Source: Candidatus Hydrogenedentota bacterium
GTDB taxonomy: Bacteria; Hydrogenedentota; Hydrogenedentia; Hydrogenedentales; CAITNO01
NCBI GenBank assembly: GCA_018056705.1
Contig: JAGPFE010000031.1
Coordinates: 1 to 39,108, forward strand
Length of the DNA stretch: 39,108 nt
Reading direction: 5' to 3'
Under the pieces are notes generated by a model that worked only from the letters and a program-made list of their open reading frames with translations, was not told where the DNA came from and did no database searches. Of this stretch, positions 14,915 through 23,735 are shown piece after piece (the first letter of the stretch is position 1; every line of letters begins with the position of its first letter). The translations under genes were made by a program, and so were the position numbers.

Positions 14915-16633
14915 TCATCCTTTGCCTTCCGTGTCCGGAGAGCCTCTATCTTCCCGGACCAGGACGCGGTTCCCTTCGACGGCTATAACAATAACAGAAC
15001 AGCCGGGGTCAATAAAGGATCCTTCGGTCTCGATATCCACGATTTTACCGTCGAAAATACCCTTTCCCGCGGGCCGAAGCATGGAAAGGGCCCTGCCGCG
15101 GCATCCCACTTCCAGGGCAACCGATGCAGGGGAGGGGGCCACCCAGCCTGCTTCGGCCTGCTGGGAATCCCTGAGAAACAGGCGTCCGCCCACCGTGGTG
15201 CGTGGCAGGTATTTCCAGATGGCATAGGCCAGCAGGAGACAGGAAACCCCGGCAAACGCCATGGTTACCCCGGCATCGGCCAAGCGTTCGAAATCCCAGG
15301 TGTAACGGGGAATCGGAACCCTGGTAAGGGCGAGGTAAAGTCCCAGAAATACGCAGACAAATCCGCTGATTCCCACCCATCCGAACCCGGGAATGTAGAA
15401 AATCTCCATGGCGATAAGGATAATGCCGACCAGGAGCAGGGCAAGGTCGAACCAGTCTGACAATCCGAGCACCATGCGGGCTCCCATGAATAGGGCGAGG
15501 CAGGTCAAGCCGATCAGTCCGTACCAGCCAAACCCCGGCGTCTTCATTTCCATGTAAATGCCCATCACGCCACACATCAGCAATAAACCGCTGACAAGGG
15601 GATAGGTCAGAAAACTGAATACCTGTTCATCCCACCGTTTCTGAACGGTCAGCACGGGGCGGTCAGCCGGCTGTCCCGCCACCTGTAGTGCCTCGGACAG
15701 GCTGGAAGCCACGCCACGGGCCAGGCCGAGTTCCACGGCTTCGCGGGCTGTCAGCGTCAATAGTTTTCCGGGCGCGGAGATCAGCCGGGCCTCGGCGGGT
15801 AGGCCCGTCGGGATTGCCCTGGCGGACGGTTCGCTGTTCTTTTTTCCGTTTTCTCCGGCGGGGGACGCAACGTCCTCCCCCTCAGGAAGGGGACGCAACC
15901 GGCGCAACAGGTCTTCCGGTGCCAGCGGCAGAGGGTCCTGAATGCGTTCCGCTCCTACGCCGATGTGTACTGTTTCCCCCGAATCTGGAGATACAACCCC
16001 CTCCGTGGGGCTTTCCTCTACGACCTGGCCATTCTCAACCTTGACGATTTTGTAGCCTCCCGCAGGGTCCGGCCAACCGTAGAGTTCAACCTGCTCGTCA
16101 ACCATTGCCTCTCCGAGCAGCGGGTTGTGTCCTTTCATTTCGCCCAACGCCCGGTATTTTGCCCGGAGAAAGGACATGGATTTTTCGGTAACTTCTTCAC
16201 CGGCGGGCGCGCCAAGAAGAATCGGGGCAGAGGCCCCGATACTGGTACCCGGAGCCATTACGATGTAATCACAGGCATAACAGATCAGCGCGCCGGCCGA
16301 TATTGCCCCTTTTCCAGTTACATAGGCAACCACCGGGCAGGGAGCGTCCGTCAGTAGATCGGTAATCTCAATGGCCGAATCCACTCGCCCCCCAAACGTG
16401 TTGACCTCAAGAAGAATGGTCGATATCGGCTGTTTCCGGGCCTCGCGTTCCACCAGCCGACGGACCAGGGCCGCCATGCCATCGTCAACCTCCGTGTCCA
16501 GCCGACAGTGGAGAATCATTGCACCGGTGTCCCCCGCGTCAGCGGCCCACCCAAATAAAGGAGCCAACAGCATGAATAGAAGAAACGAATGTTGCCGGAA
16601 CAGAACGTGCCTTTTAAGCAAGTTGTGCCACAT
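14915..16633 (-). CDS. Membrane-bound ClpP-class serine protease with NfeD domain (NfeD1b)
   Basis: This 572-aa protein joins a ClpP/SppA-like protease domain, four or five transmembrane helices and an NfeD OB-fold. After a signal segment (about 14-31), the protease domain (38-210) has the NTFGGRVDSA loop, the Ser of AISAGA (Ser112) and Lys151 as the probable Ser-Lys dyad (Lys159 is an alternative), with the MAPGTSIGASAP segment typical of the family. A charged insertion (210-300) precedes the membrane region (about 345-475), and the C-terminal beta domain ends the protein. Archaeal relatives cleave stomatin-type partners; here FloA is the likely SPFH partner (inference). It is the first gene of the block. 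Confidence 0.88.
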   Translation of the reverse strand: MWHNLLKRHVLFRQHSFLLFMLLAPLFGWAADAGDTGAMILHCRLDTEVDDGMAALVRRLVEREARKQPISTILLEVNTFGGRVDSAIEITDLLTDAPCPVVAYVTGKGAISAGALICYACDYIVMAPGTSIGASAPILLGAPAGEEVTEKSMSFLRAKYRALGEMKGHNPLLGEAMVDEQVELYGWPDPAGGYKIVKVENGQVVEESPTEGVVSPDSGETVHIGVGAERIQDPLPLAPEDLLRRLRPLPEGEDVASPAGENGKKNSEPSARAIPTGLPAEARLISAPGKLLTLTAREAVELGLARGVASSLSEALQVAGQPADRPVLTVQKRWDEQVFSFLTYPLVSGLLLMCGVMGIYMEMKTPGFGWYGLIGLTCLALFMGARMVLGLSDWFDLALLLVGIILIAMEIFYIPGFGWVGISGFVCVFLGLYLALTRVPIPRYTWDFERLADAGVTMAFAGVSCLLLAYAIWKYLPRTTVGGRLFLRDSQQAEAGWVAPSPASVALEVGCRGRALSMLRPAGKGIFDGKIVDIETEGSFIDPGCSVIVIAVEGNRVLVREDRGSPDTEGKG

Positions 16634-16670
16634 TACCGGGTGACGATTCCTTTGTTAGTGCGGTGCCTGT

Positions 16671-16679
16671 ATTTTAACA
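16671..16679 (-). promoter_or_regulatory. Extended -10 promoter of the NfeD/FloA operon
   Basis: On the minus strand TGT-TAAAAT (16679 to 16671) matches five of six -10 bases with a TGn extension. No clear -35 is seen. The expected start is about 30 nt before the ATG of the protease-NfeD gene. Its AAAGGA site is about 14 nt from the ATG, which is long. Confidence 0.45.
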
Positions 16680-16719
16680 CCCTGAAAGCAAAAAAATTTA
16701 CCGATTTCGTATCCGGCAT

Positions 16720-16748
16720 TTGTAAATTTTCACATTTCACGGTACAAT
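16720..16748 (+). promoter_or_regulatory. Sigma-70-type promoter of the lipoprotein gene
   Basis: TTGTAA (16720-16725), a 17-bp spacer and TACAAT (16743-16748) form a good promoter about 45 nt before the lipoprotein start. AT-rich sequence precedes it. It is divergent from the NfeD operon promoter about 50 bp away. Confidence 0.6.
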
Positions 16749-16793
16749 TGAACTGTACGTAACGAGGGTTGAGCAAAACAGAAAGGAACAACC

Positions 16794-17360
16794 ATGAAGA
16801 AAGTGATGACGGGCGTCGTGAGCGTGTTGACCATCTCCCTGTTGGCGGGATGTCCGCCGGTTCCCGGAACACCGAGTCCCATCGACGGAAAATGGAAAGC
16901 GGATAACCTTCTGGCTCTACTGGGAGACGCGCTCAACAATCTACCTGTTCCCATTTCTCCGTCCGCGCAACTGGTTATCAAGAATGGGGATTTTGACCTG
17001 AAACTGAAAACGGGAATCCCGATTATCGGCTGGTTTGTAAGTGCCCGTATCAGCGGCATGTGTGGCTTTGAGAACAAGGGCGTCATGAATATTGTGGCCT
17101 TCACGCCGGAATCAGTCAAGTTACGGGTTTTCTTCCTGTCTTTCCCTGTATCCGGTGTAAATATCGGCGCGGGTAAATTTTTGTACAAAGTCGAAAACAA
17201 CACCCTAAAACTGATTCCGTTCCCGGAGGAACAATACAACAATCTTCCGGCGGATGTCCGTACGCGGCTCGAATCGGGTGTGACACCCATTCCCTGGAAT
17301 GGCGAATCTAATCCGGACATATCCATTGACTTGCCGGTCATCGCGCTCGAGAAAGCCTGA
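16794..17360 (+). CDS. Lipoprotein of unknown function
   Basis: This 188-aa protein has a clear lipoprotein signal: MKK n-region, hydrophobic core, LLAGC lipobox with Cys at about residue 20, and a Pro-rich segment after it. The mature domain is beta-rich, with strands such as SAQLVIKNGDFDLKLKTG and VFFLSFPVSGVNIGAG, and may form a small sandwich or barrel. The surface is not strongly charged. Start ATG has AAAGGAA about 7 nt upstream. It has its own promoter and its own terminator, so it is a single-gene unit between the NfeD block and the pfkB-to-esterase run. I do not recognise a family. Confidence 0.7.
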   Translation: MKKVMTGVVSVLTISLLAGCPPVPGTPSPIDGKWKADNLLALLGDALNNLPVPISPSAQLVIKNGDFDLKLKTGIPIIGWFVSARISGMCGFENKGVMNIVAFTPESVKLRVFFLSFPVSGVNIGAGKFLYKVENNTLKLIPFPEEQYNNLPADVRTRLESGVTPIPWNGESNPDISIDLPVIALEKA

Positions 17361-17382
17361 TCCGACAGACAACCGATGAATG

Positions 17383-17421
17383 CGGGCCCTGTCCTTCCAG
17401 GGATGGGGCCCGTCCTGTTTT
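17383..17421 (+). terminator. Terminator of the lipoprotein gene
   Basis: A 7-bp GC stem, CGGGCCC (17383-17389) with GGGCCCG (17406-17412), with extra pairing in the loop (TCCTT/AGGA), is followed by TCCTG and TTTT (17418-17421). It lies 22 nt after the stop codon. Confidence 0.65.
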
Positions 17422-17431
17422 AAGTCCCGCT

Positions 17432-17460
17432 TTGCGCGGGCAGTCATTGATCCGTATACT
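17432..17460 (+). promoter_or_regulatory. Possible promoter of the pfkB-lptD-men run
   Basis: TATACT (17455-17460) matches five of six -10 bases. TTGCGC (17432-17437) lies 17 bp upstream as a weak -35. It is the only candidate between the terminator and pfkB. The repeat at 17461-17493 would lie at the start of the transcript. Confidence 0.4.
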
Positions 17461-17493
17461 TTCCAGTGTTCCAGCGTTTTCCCGTGTTCCAGG
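17461..17493. repeat. Short intergenic repeat with GTGTTCCAG units
   Basis: The sequence contains TTCCAGTGTTCCAG (17461-17474) and a second GTGTTCCAGG (17484-17493). On the other strand this reads CTGGAACAC units giving peptides like LEHW, a pattern I recall from dispersed intergenic repeats in several bacterial lineages. Only about two units are present here. Confidence 0.35.
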
Positions 17494-17562
17494 TAAGGGT
17501 TGCTGGCGGGGAAACGCATCGGGCTGACGGTGGGAGTTTCCTGCCGGGAGAGGAACAATATC

Positions 17563-18513
17563 ATGACGATAGAAGCGCGTTTTGACGTGGTGACGGTGGG
17601 CGTGGTATGCGCGGACGTCATGGTCCGACCGGTCGATGAAGTACCCCGGCGAGGTACCCTAGCCCTTGTCCCCACGCTGGAAATGCACCTGGGCGGACTG
17701 GCCGGGGTCACGGCGATCATCTGCGCGAAACTGGGGGGACGGGCTGCTTTTGTGGGACGTCTCGGCAAAGACGCTTTCGGTGATTTCCTCCTGGATACCA
17801 TGCAACGGCATGGTGTGAATGTCAGCGGCGTAAAGCGCACCGCCTCCTGCAATTCCTCCGCGACGGTGGTACTGATCAGCGGAGACGGGGAACGCACCTT
17901 TCTCCACCACATGGGCACCAACGCGGAAACAGGGGAAGAAGATATTGATTTTAAAGTGGTTGCCCAAGCGCGCGTGCTGCACTGGGGTGGTCCAGCCATC
18001 ACCCCGAAACTGGACGGGAAACCGATGGGACGGGTATTCCAGCGGGCCCGGGAACTTGGCGTGATCACCAGCATGGATACCTGTTACGACGGGCAGGGAA
18101 TCTGGCAACCTCTCATCGCGCCCAGCCTGCCCTGGCTGGATCTCGTGTTCACCAGCCTTGAAGAAGCCCGCCACTACACCGGCCAGCAGGAGCCGGAAGA
18201 CATTGCTGATTTCTTTCTGCGACACGGCGCCCGCGTGGCCGTGGTGAAACTGGGCGGAGACGGCATCTTTGCCAAGGATGCCGGAGGCGACCACGTGAAA
18301 CTGCCGGCTCACCGCGTTCCAGTCGTGGACACTACCGGGGCGGGTGATGCCGCCTGTGGCGGATTCCTGTACGGGTGGACGCGCGGTTGGCCCCTGGGAT
18401 CCTGCGCGCGGCTGGCTAACGCGGTAGGCGGACTTACCGTGCAGCAAATGGGCGGCGCGGAAGCCGTGGAATCGTTGGAACAGGTTCAGGCATTCATGGA
18501 AACCCTGTCATGA
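17563..18513 (+). CDS. PfkB-family (ribokinase-like) sugar or nucleoside kinase
   Basis: This 316-aa cytoplasmic kinase has the ribokinase fold. The N-terminal part contains the substrate-binding HLGGLAGVTAIICAKLGGRAAFVGRLGKDAFG segment (PfkB signature 1 region). The C-terminal part contains DTTGAGDAACGGFLYG (about 251-266), signature 2, with the GAGD anion hole and catalytic Asp. Length is normal. The substrate (ribose, fructose, nucleoside or other) cannot be read from the sequence. I chose the ATG at 17563, preceded by GAGAGGAA. The frame upstream to 17500 has no site and resembles the intergenic repeat. The next gene overlaps its stop by ATGA. Confidence 0.88.
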   Translation: MTIEARFDVVTVGVVCADVMVRPVDEVPRRGTLALVPTLEMHLGGLAGVTAIICAKLGGRAAFVGRLGKDAFGDFLLDTMQRHGVNVSGVKRTASCNSSATVVLISGDGERTFLHHMGTNAETGEEDIDFKVVAQARVLHWGGPAITPKLDGKPMGRVFQRARELGVITSMDTCYDGQGIWQPLIAPSLPWLDLVFTSLEEARHYTGQQEPEDIADFFLRHGARVAVVKLGGDGIFAKDAGGDHVKLPAHRVPVVDTTGAGDAACGGFLYGWTRGWPLGSCARLANAVGGLTVQQMGGAEAVESLEQVQAFMETLS

Positions 18514-18959
18514 CAACCTCCTGGCGATGGCTGATCATTATGCTGCTGGCGGCAGGGTGGATGGTTTTACCCGCACAGGGACAACCAGGAAACGCCGGTA
18601 TCCAGACCCGGGAACTACCCCCTCCGCCAGGCATGGAAGGAACATCCGCCCGTCCAGGTACCGTTGACCCGCGCGACAACGCGGACAAAACCACCGGGGC
18701 CGCCCGAAATGCCCCCGCGACGGACCCACCCCGCGCGAATGGTCAACCCCAGAAAGAGAACCAGGGCTCGGCAACACAGCCTCCGGCTTCGATGACCACG
18801 GAACTCCGACAGGATGAACAGAGTGACGGCGAGGCGACCACCTCACGGGACACATCCATAACTCAGGACAAACCGAAAACAGCCGCGACGCCTCCCCAGC
18901 GAAAACAGCCGGTAGCGGCGTTCTGGCTGGTCCTTCCCCAGGATCAAACCCCGCGATAA
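18510..18959 (+). CDS. Secreted proline-rich hypothetical protein
   Basis: This 149-aa protein has a signal peptide (about 1-25, cleavage after AQG) and then an almost entirely disordered region rich in Pro, Gln, Thr, Ala and Asp. A short hydrophobic C-terminus, AAFWLVLPQDQTPR, ends it. No domain is recognised. It overlaps pfkB by 4 nt (ATGA) and precedes lptD by 12 nt, so it is translated with them. Small periplasmic partners next to lptD are possible (LptE-like role), but this protein has no lipobox and no LptE resemblance, so that is only a thought. Confidence 0.55.
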   Translation: MTTSWRWLIIMLLAAGWMVLPAQGQPGNAGIQTRELPPPPGMEGTSARPGTVDPRDNADKTTGAARNAPATDPPRANGQPQKENQGSATQPPASMTTELRQDEQSDGEATTSRDTSITQDKPKTAATPPQRKQPVAAFWLVLPQDQTPR

Positions 18960-18971
18960 GGGTATCCACGG

Positions 18972-21602
18972 ATGAAACAGGGCAGATCATCGGTATGGGC
19001 AGCCACAGGATGGGCGCTCGTACTGCTCGGTACCGTGTTCATGGCGAGCGCGGAAGACGCGCCCCGCGTGCCGTCGGCAGACGCCGGAACATCTCCCGGA
19101 CTCGCGGGTTCCGGAACTACCCCGCACGCGCGGGCCGATTCATGGGTTGCCGGATGGGAAGAACAGGATGATCGACCCGTCGTGTACCGATCCGTGCCGC
19201 TTTATACCGGTTCCATCCGGGCACCGCAACCCGGCAGTGGTGAGGCGGTGTCGCCGTGGGACTGGAACCGTCGTCGCGGCCTGCTGGACGCGCTGACCCG
19301 GCCCATAGAGTTCGGCCAGCCCAGCCTGGGCTTTGAACCTCCGGACTGGACCGAACCCCTGCGCGACATCGAGGCCGACTCGATGTCCACGGACTTGAAC
19401 ACCGGAAGAACCGTGCTGCGTCAGAACGTGCGGTTGCGCCTCGGAGCCATGTTGTTCCGGGCGGGTGAATTCGCGTACGACAAAGAGCGGGGAGATTATG
19501 AGGCGTCGGCGGGCGTGGTTGTCGAGCAGAGCAATTCGCGCCTGACGGCGGACCGGCTTCAGTATGTGCTGCCCGACGAAGAAGCGCTCAAGGCCCAGTT
19601 CGCGCTCATACCGGTGGACGACAAAGAGTTCAACCAACAACGGTTGCGCATGGGACGACTGATCGGGGAAAACGTGGAAGTCATCGAACCGACCCGCCAG
19701 TTCCGGGCGGAAAAGGTAGACTACGATTTTGCCTCGCGCACGGGAGAACTCGTCAATGCCCGGGGCAACGCCGCCATGTTCTATTATCACGTGGGACAGT
19801 TACACATCAAGGGACCGGACGACATGACGGCGGAAAACGTGTGGCTGACCACCTGCCCGGACGAAGACCCCCATTACCGGATCCTGATGAAAGAACTGGC
19901 CATTGAAAACGGCCAGGTAGTCAGCGGAAAAGCCGCCCGTCTTCAGCTGGGGCGCGTGAAAACACCTATCTTTCTGCCATTCTGGAAAAGTGGTGATGGC
20001 CCTTATCCCTGGTCAGCCAGTTTCAACACGGGCCGGTACGCGAAAATCGGGGCATACGCCGACATTGGCGTGCAGGTTCAGGTTACCCCGGAGGTGTCCC
20101 TGGGCCCCCGCCTGATGCCCACGGACAAGGGCGGCATCGGATTCGGGGGGGACCTTTATTACGACTACATGAATACCCCGGCATCACCGTTGTACCGTAC
20201 CAGTGGAACCCTTCGCGGGCTGGAAACAACGGACGACCGGGGCTACCTGGAATGGTATCACCGATGGGAGCCTAACCGGGACCTTGTGCTCAGGGGCCAG
20301 GTGGAACAGTGGTCTGACGAGTCGTTTTACAAGGATTATTTTTACGATATATATCGGCATCGGAGCACGCCACGTACCTTCTCGGACCTCACCTGGCGCA
20401 CGGATGATTTCATTACGGGCGCAACGGCCCAGGTGCATACCCATGGCTGGACGCCTGAAACGGAAAGGTTGCCCGAAGCATACTTCTCCATGCCGGATCG
20501 GCCCCTGCTGGACCGGGTTTACGCGTCTTTCGACACGGTGGCGGGATATTACGATCAGAACCTGACCGGCGCCAATGGAGCGCGAACGGTTGGCGTGGGC
20601 CGGGTGTCGCTGGACCTGGATCCCCTGCCGGGACTGGCTATTACCCCGTTTTACGAGGTGGAAGGCGCGTGGTACCAGCGGGACCGGTTTGGCGATGAAG
20701 GCGCGGACCGGGTTTCGAACCAGTTCGGGCTCACCGCTCAAAGCCGGTTCAGCCGGAAGTTTCCTGGATTCGCCGGCTTTTCGGCGTTCAAGCACGTGAT
20801 CCTGCCGTCGGTAACCATCTCGTGGCGACCTTCGCCAACCCTGGATTTCGCGGATACTCCGCAATACGACGCGCTGGATTACATCTACGGCCGCCACCGG
20901 ATCGAAAGCAAACTGACCAACCTATTCTACGCCCGGGACGCGGAAACCGGCTACGTGTGGCAGGCCGCCCGACTGACCCTTTACCAGGGCAACGACCTGT
21001 GGAACGAGGTTAGGAAGGCCAGCGATTACCAGATGGAGATAGACATCCGACCTCGTCCCAACTGGGGATCCCAGTTTGTCGGTGAACGTCACATCGTGGA
21101 CGACGATCGGAAACCCCTATCGGGGGGGTGGCGGGCACAGGCGGAACGGGATTACTACCTGTGGTATGAGGATCAATACGGGGTACCTTATAGCGAGCGG
21201 GCGCGTGAAATCACGTCGTTGTTCGCGGATTACAACCGCGTGCTGACCCAGGTGTATTACGACGATATTCCCCAGGGAGGACGTTTCCGCAGCCGGGTAG
21301 GATTTCTGTACACCGACTCGGAAGGTCGAACGTTCAACCGGGATATCCTGTACGGCGCCGGGGTGCGGCTGGATGAAAACTGGGCGATTGGTTTTGAACA
21401 CATTTACGATATGGACGCGGGAGACCTGCGGCAGCAACTGTATGAAATCCGGCGTCGCATCCACTGCGGCCTGGAAACAGCCTTGCGGTTCCGCGACCGC
21501 CGTTCCGGGTTCGACATCAATTTTGAACTGGGGCTGGCCACCTTTGGCGGTCCCGCCACGTCATCCACCAAGCCGTCGAATGATACCGCGGACAAGCCCT
21601 GA
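18972..21602 (+). CDS. lptD: LPS-assembly outer-membrane protein LptD
   Basis: LptD is the outer-membrane barrel that, with LptE, inserts lipopolysaccharide into the outer leaflet. The 876-aa protein has a signal peptide (about 1-27), a disordered linker, an OstA/LptA-like periplasmic beta-jellyroll domain (about 125-280, with EADSMSTDLNTGRTVLRQNVRL and LTADRLQYVLPDE), the characteristic K-T-P-I-F-L-P-F-W segment at the jellyroll-barrel boundary (about 334-342), and a long barrel of amphipathic strands to the C-terminus. Length is near the usual 750-850. The E. coli disulfide cysteines are not obviously conserved. It is strong evidence of an LPS-bearing outer membrane. It lies in the middle of the pfkB-to-esterase run. 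Confidence 0.88.
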   Translation: MKQGRSSVWAATGWALVLLGTVFMASAEDAPRVPSADAGTSPGLAGSGTTPHARADSWVAGWEEQDDRPVVYRSVPLYTGSIRAPQPGSGEAVSPWDWNRRRGLLDALTRPIEFGQPSLGFEPPDWTEPLRDIEADSMSTDLNTGRTVLRQNVRLRLGAMLFRAGEFAYDKERGDYEASAGVVVEQSNSRLTADRLQYVLPDEEALKAQFALIPVDDKEFNQQRLRMGRLIGENVEVIEPTRQFRAEKVDYDFASRTGELVNARGNAAMFYYHVGQLHIKGPDDMTAENVWLTTCPDEDPHYRILMKELAIENGQVVSGKAARLQLGRVKTPIFLPFWKSGDGPYPWSASFNTGRYAKIGAYADIGVQVQVTPEVSLGPRLMPTDKGGIGFGGDLYYDYMNTPASPLYRTSGTLRGLETTDDRGYLEWYHRWEPNRDLVLRGQVEQWSDESFYKDYFYDIYRHRSTPRTFSDLTWRTDDFITGATAQVHTHGWTPETERLPEAYFSMPDRPLLDRVYASFDTVAGYYDQNLTGANGARTVGVGRVSLDLDPLPGLAITPFYEVEGAWYQRDRFGDEGADRVSNQFGLTAQSRFSRKFPGFAGFSAFKHVILPSVTISWRPSPTLDFADTPQYDALDYIYGRHRIESKLTNLFYARDAETGYVWQAARLTLYQGNDLWNEVRKASDYQMEIDIRPRPNWGSQFVGERHIVDDDRKPLSGGWRAQAERDYYLWYEDQYGVPYSERAREITSLFADYNRVLTQVYYDDIPQGGRFRSRVGFLYTDSEGRTFNRDILYGAGVRLDENWAIGFEHIYDMDAGDLRQQLYEIRRRIHCGLETALRFRDRRSGFDINFELGLATFGGPATSSTKPSNDTADKP

Positions 21603-21683
21603 ATCCGGGAAGACCTGGCCGTTCGGGCCGAAAAGTCAACGACTGGCAGGTTGGATGCGTGCCACGCGGAGGAAAGGGTACCC

Positions 21684-22379
21684 GTGCTGAACGTGGGACA
21701 GCATCCATCGCGCGAGACTGGCGATGATACCGTGGCGTGTCCCCACTGCGGGATCCGATTTTCCGTGCCGGAATTCCTGGCGGGCAGCGTGGTGTACTGC
21801 CTGGCCTGCGGACGCCGATTCCAGACGCCCATCCCATCGGCCACCCGACCGCCAACGCTGGGCCCGTATGCTTCCGGGCATGACGAAACGCCAGCCGAGA
21901 GCCTGGATAACCACCTGGAAATTATCTGGCGAGGCCGACCCTCACGGTGGAAACAGGTGGGTGGATACGCGATCGGCGCGATCCTGGTCGCGACGGGAGG
22001 CGCGATGAGCGTCCTTTCATGGACCTGGGAATCCTTGGCCGCTCACGAAGGGCTGGCCAGATGGATCGCGTGGGCGGGCATGCCGATGGTCCTGCTGGGC
22101 GCGCTGATAATGGCCACGGCAGAAATCCGTCGGTTGCGGTATTACTTCGTGATTGGGAAAACCGAACTGACCGCGTCCACGGGATTGCTGAATATCGAGT
22201 TGTCGCGGATTCTCGTGCGGGACATCCGTAGCCTGAACCTACGCGCCCGGTTCTGGGAGCGGCTCGTGGGGATCTGTGACGTGGACATTGGAACGTCGGG
22301 CACCAGCGGGATTGAAATGAAACTGATCGCTATTCCCCGGCGGGTTGCTGAAACGCTTCGTCGTATCCGAAACGCCTGA
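21684..22379 (+). CDS. Zinc-ribbon and PH-domain (YdbS-like) membrane protein
   Basis: This 231-aa protein starts with a short tail and a zinc ribbon (CPHCG ... CLACG, about residues 18-44; four Cys). After a linker come two transmembrane helices (about 87-107 and 120-142) and a bacterial PH domain of the bPH2/YdbS type (about 143-225, with Y-Y-F-V-I-G-K-T-E-L-T-A-S-T-G and the R-I-L-V-R-D-I-R-S-L-N-L strand). Function is unknown. I chose GTG at 21684, which has AGGAAAGG 6 nt upstream. A TTG at 21651 would add 11 residues but has a weaker site. It sits between lptD and menF, 18 nt before the latter. Confidence 0.7.
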   Translation: MLNVGQHPSRETGDDTVACPHCGIRFSVPEFLAGSVVYCLACGRRFQTPIPSATRPPTLGPYASGHDETPAESLDNHLEIIWRGRPSRWKQVGGYAIGAILVATGGAMSVLSWTWESLAAHEGLARWIAWAGMPMVLLGALIMATAEIRRLRYYFVIGKTELTASTGLLNIELSRILVRDIRSLNLRARFWERLVGICDVDIGTSGTSGIEMKLIAIPRRVAETLRRIRNA

Positions 22380-22397
22380 CGCGGGGAAAAGGATCAG

Positions 22398-23735
22398 ATG
22401 GAAACGTCTCCCGCGACACGACAGCGCCTTGCCGTAAAGCCCGGGGAACGGTTTATCCGGGTCGAACTCCCATGGGCGGAGGTATCACCGGCCCGGTGGT
22501 TGCGTTTATTTCCAGCATGTCGCCGCTGGTACTGGAAAAACCGGGACGGTTCCGTGGAAGTTGCCGGCGTGGACGCGCTGTTGGAGAAGGTTTTCACCCG
22601 GGAACACCTGGAAGAGGCTTTCGCCGATATCCGCGCGCGCATGCCCGCTCATCCCGAGGCGGGGTGTTTCGGCATGCTCCGTTTTCAGCCGGAACCTGAA
22701 GACTCCGCGGGACAGTTCGTGATCCCAAGATGGGCATGTTATCGTTCGGGTTCTTACCAGGCGCTCGTCGCGCACGGCAGGGCGGATGAGAACCCCTCCG
22801 CGTTGCTGGACCATCTGCGCGCGCTGGCCCATCGATGGAAAACCCAGGCGAAGGCCTCTATTCTGGAGGATGCCAATGGAGACCGACGCATCCTCGCGCG
22901 GGAAGACATTCCGGATCGCAAAACGTGGGTCACGCTCACGCGCCTGGCCCTGGAAGCCATCAAAAACGATTCCTTGCTGAAGGTAGTGCCCGCCCGCAGA
23001 ACCATGCTGACCCTGTCCGCGTCCATGGATCCCGCGGCCGTGGTGGAAAACCTGGCAGAACGGTATTCCACCGGGGCGTTCGTGTTCTGCGCGTCGGTGC
23101 CCGACGGTGGCTATTTCCTGGGGGCCTCCCCGGAACGACTGTTTGCCCAGGTAGATTCCATGGTGGCCACGGAGGCGCTCGCCGGAACGGCCCCGCGGGG
23201 ACAGACCCCGGAAGCAGACGATCGCGCGGGCCAGCAGTTACTGGCATCCCGGAAAAATCGCGCGGAACACGACGTGGTAGTCCGGTACATCATGGAACGA
23301 CTGGAATCCCTGGGAATATCGGCCCTGAAAGAAAAAACCCGGCTGCTGACCCTGCCGGTGTGTCACCACCTGTTGACCACGGTCATGGGCAGCGTTACCG
23401 GCCATGTCACGGACGCGCGATTGCTGACGCTGCTCCATCCGACACCCGCGGTGGCAGGTTATCCCCGTGAAGCAGCCCTGGCGTGGCTCGCGGAACATGA
23501 ATCCTTTGACCGGGAGTGGTACGCGGGACCCGTTGGATGGGTAGGCTGGCACGGCTCGGAGTTCTGCGTGGGTATCCGTTCCGCCCTGATCAATGGAAAC
23601 CAGGTACGGGCTTACACTGGAGCCGGTATCGTAGGCCACTCGCAACCGGTCAACGAGTGGGACGAACTGGATATCAAGTTGCAGACTATTCTGGACGCGG
23701 TAACAACGGCATCCCATGGTCATGCCATCACCTGA
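22398..23735 (+). CDS. menF: Isochorismate synthase MenF
   Basis: MenF converts chorismate to isochorismate, the first committed step of classical menaquinone synthesis, with Mg2+. The 445-aa protein carries the chorismate-binding fold: a variable N-terminal half and the C-terminal catalytic half with LLKVVPARR (about residue 193, Lys of the active site), YFLGASPERLF, EALAGTAPRG, the Mg-binding EHDVVVRYIMERL helix, TTVMGSVTGHV and LHPTPAVAGYPREAA. It lacks the features of salicylate or anthranilate synthases that I can recognise, and menD follows directly, so menF is the best name. The menD gene starts 20 nt before its stop, indicating translational coupling. ATG with GGGGAAAAGG upstream. Confidence 0.9.
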   Translation: METSPATRQRLAVKPGERFIRVELPWAEVSPARWLRLFPACRRWYWKNRDGSVEVAGVDALLEKVFTREHLEEAFADIRARMPAHPEAGCFGMLRFQPEPEDSAGQFVIPRWACYRSGSYQALVAHGRADENPSALLDHLRALAHRWKTQAKASILEDANGDRRILAREDIPDRKTWVTLTRLALEAIKNDSLLKVVPARRTMLTLSASMDPAAVVENLAERYSTGAFVFCASVPDGGYFLGASPERLFAQVDSMVATEALAGTAPRGQTPEADDRAGQQLLASRKNRAEHDVVVRYIMERLESLGISALKEKTRLLTLPVCHHLLTTVMGSVTGHVTDARLLTLLHPTPAVAGYPREAALAWLAEHESFDREWYAGPVGWVGWHGSEFCVGIRSALINGNQVRAYTGAGIVGHSQPVNEWDELDIKLQTILDAVTTASHGHAIT

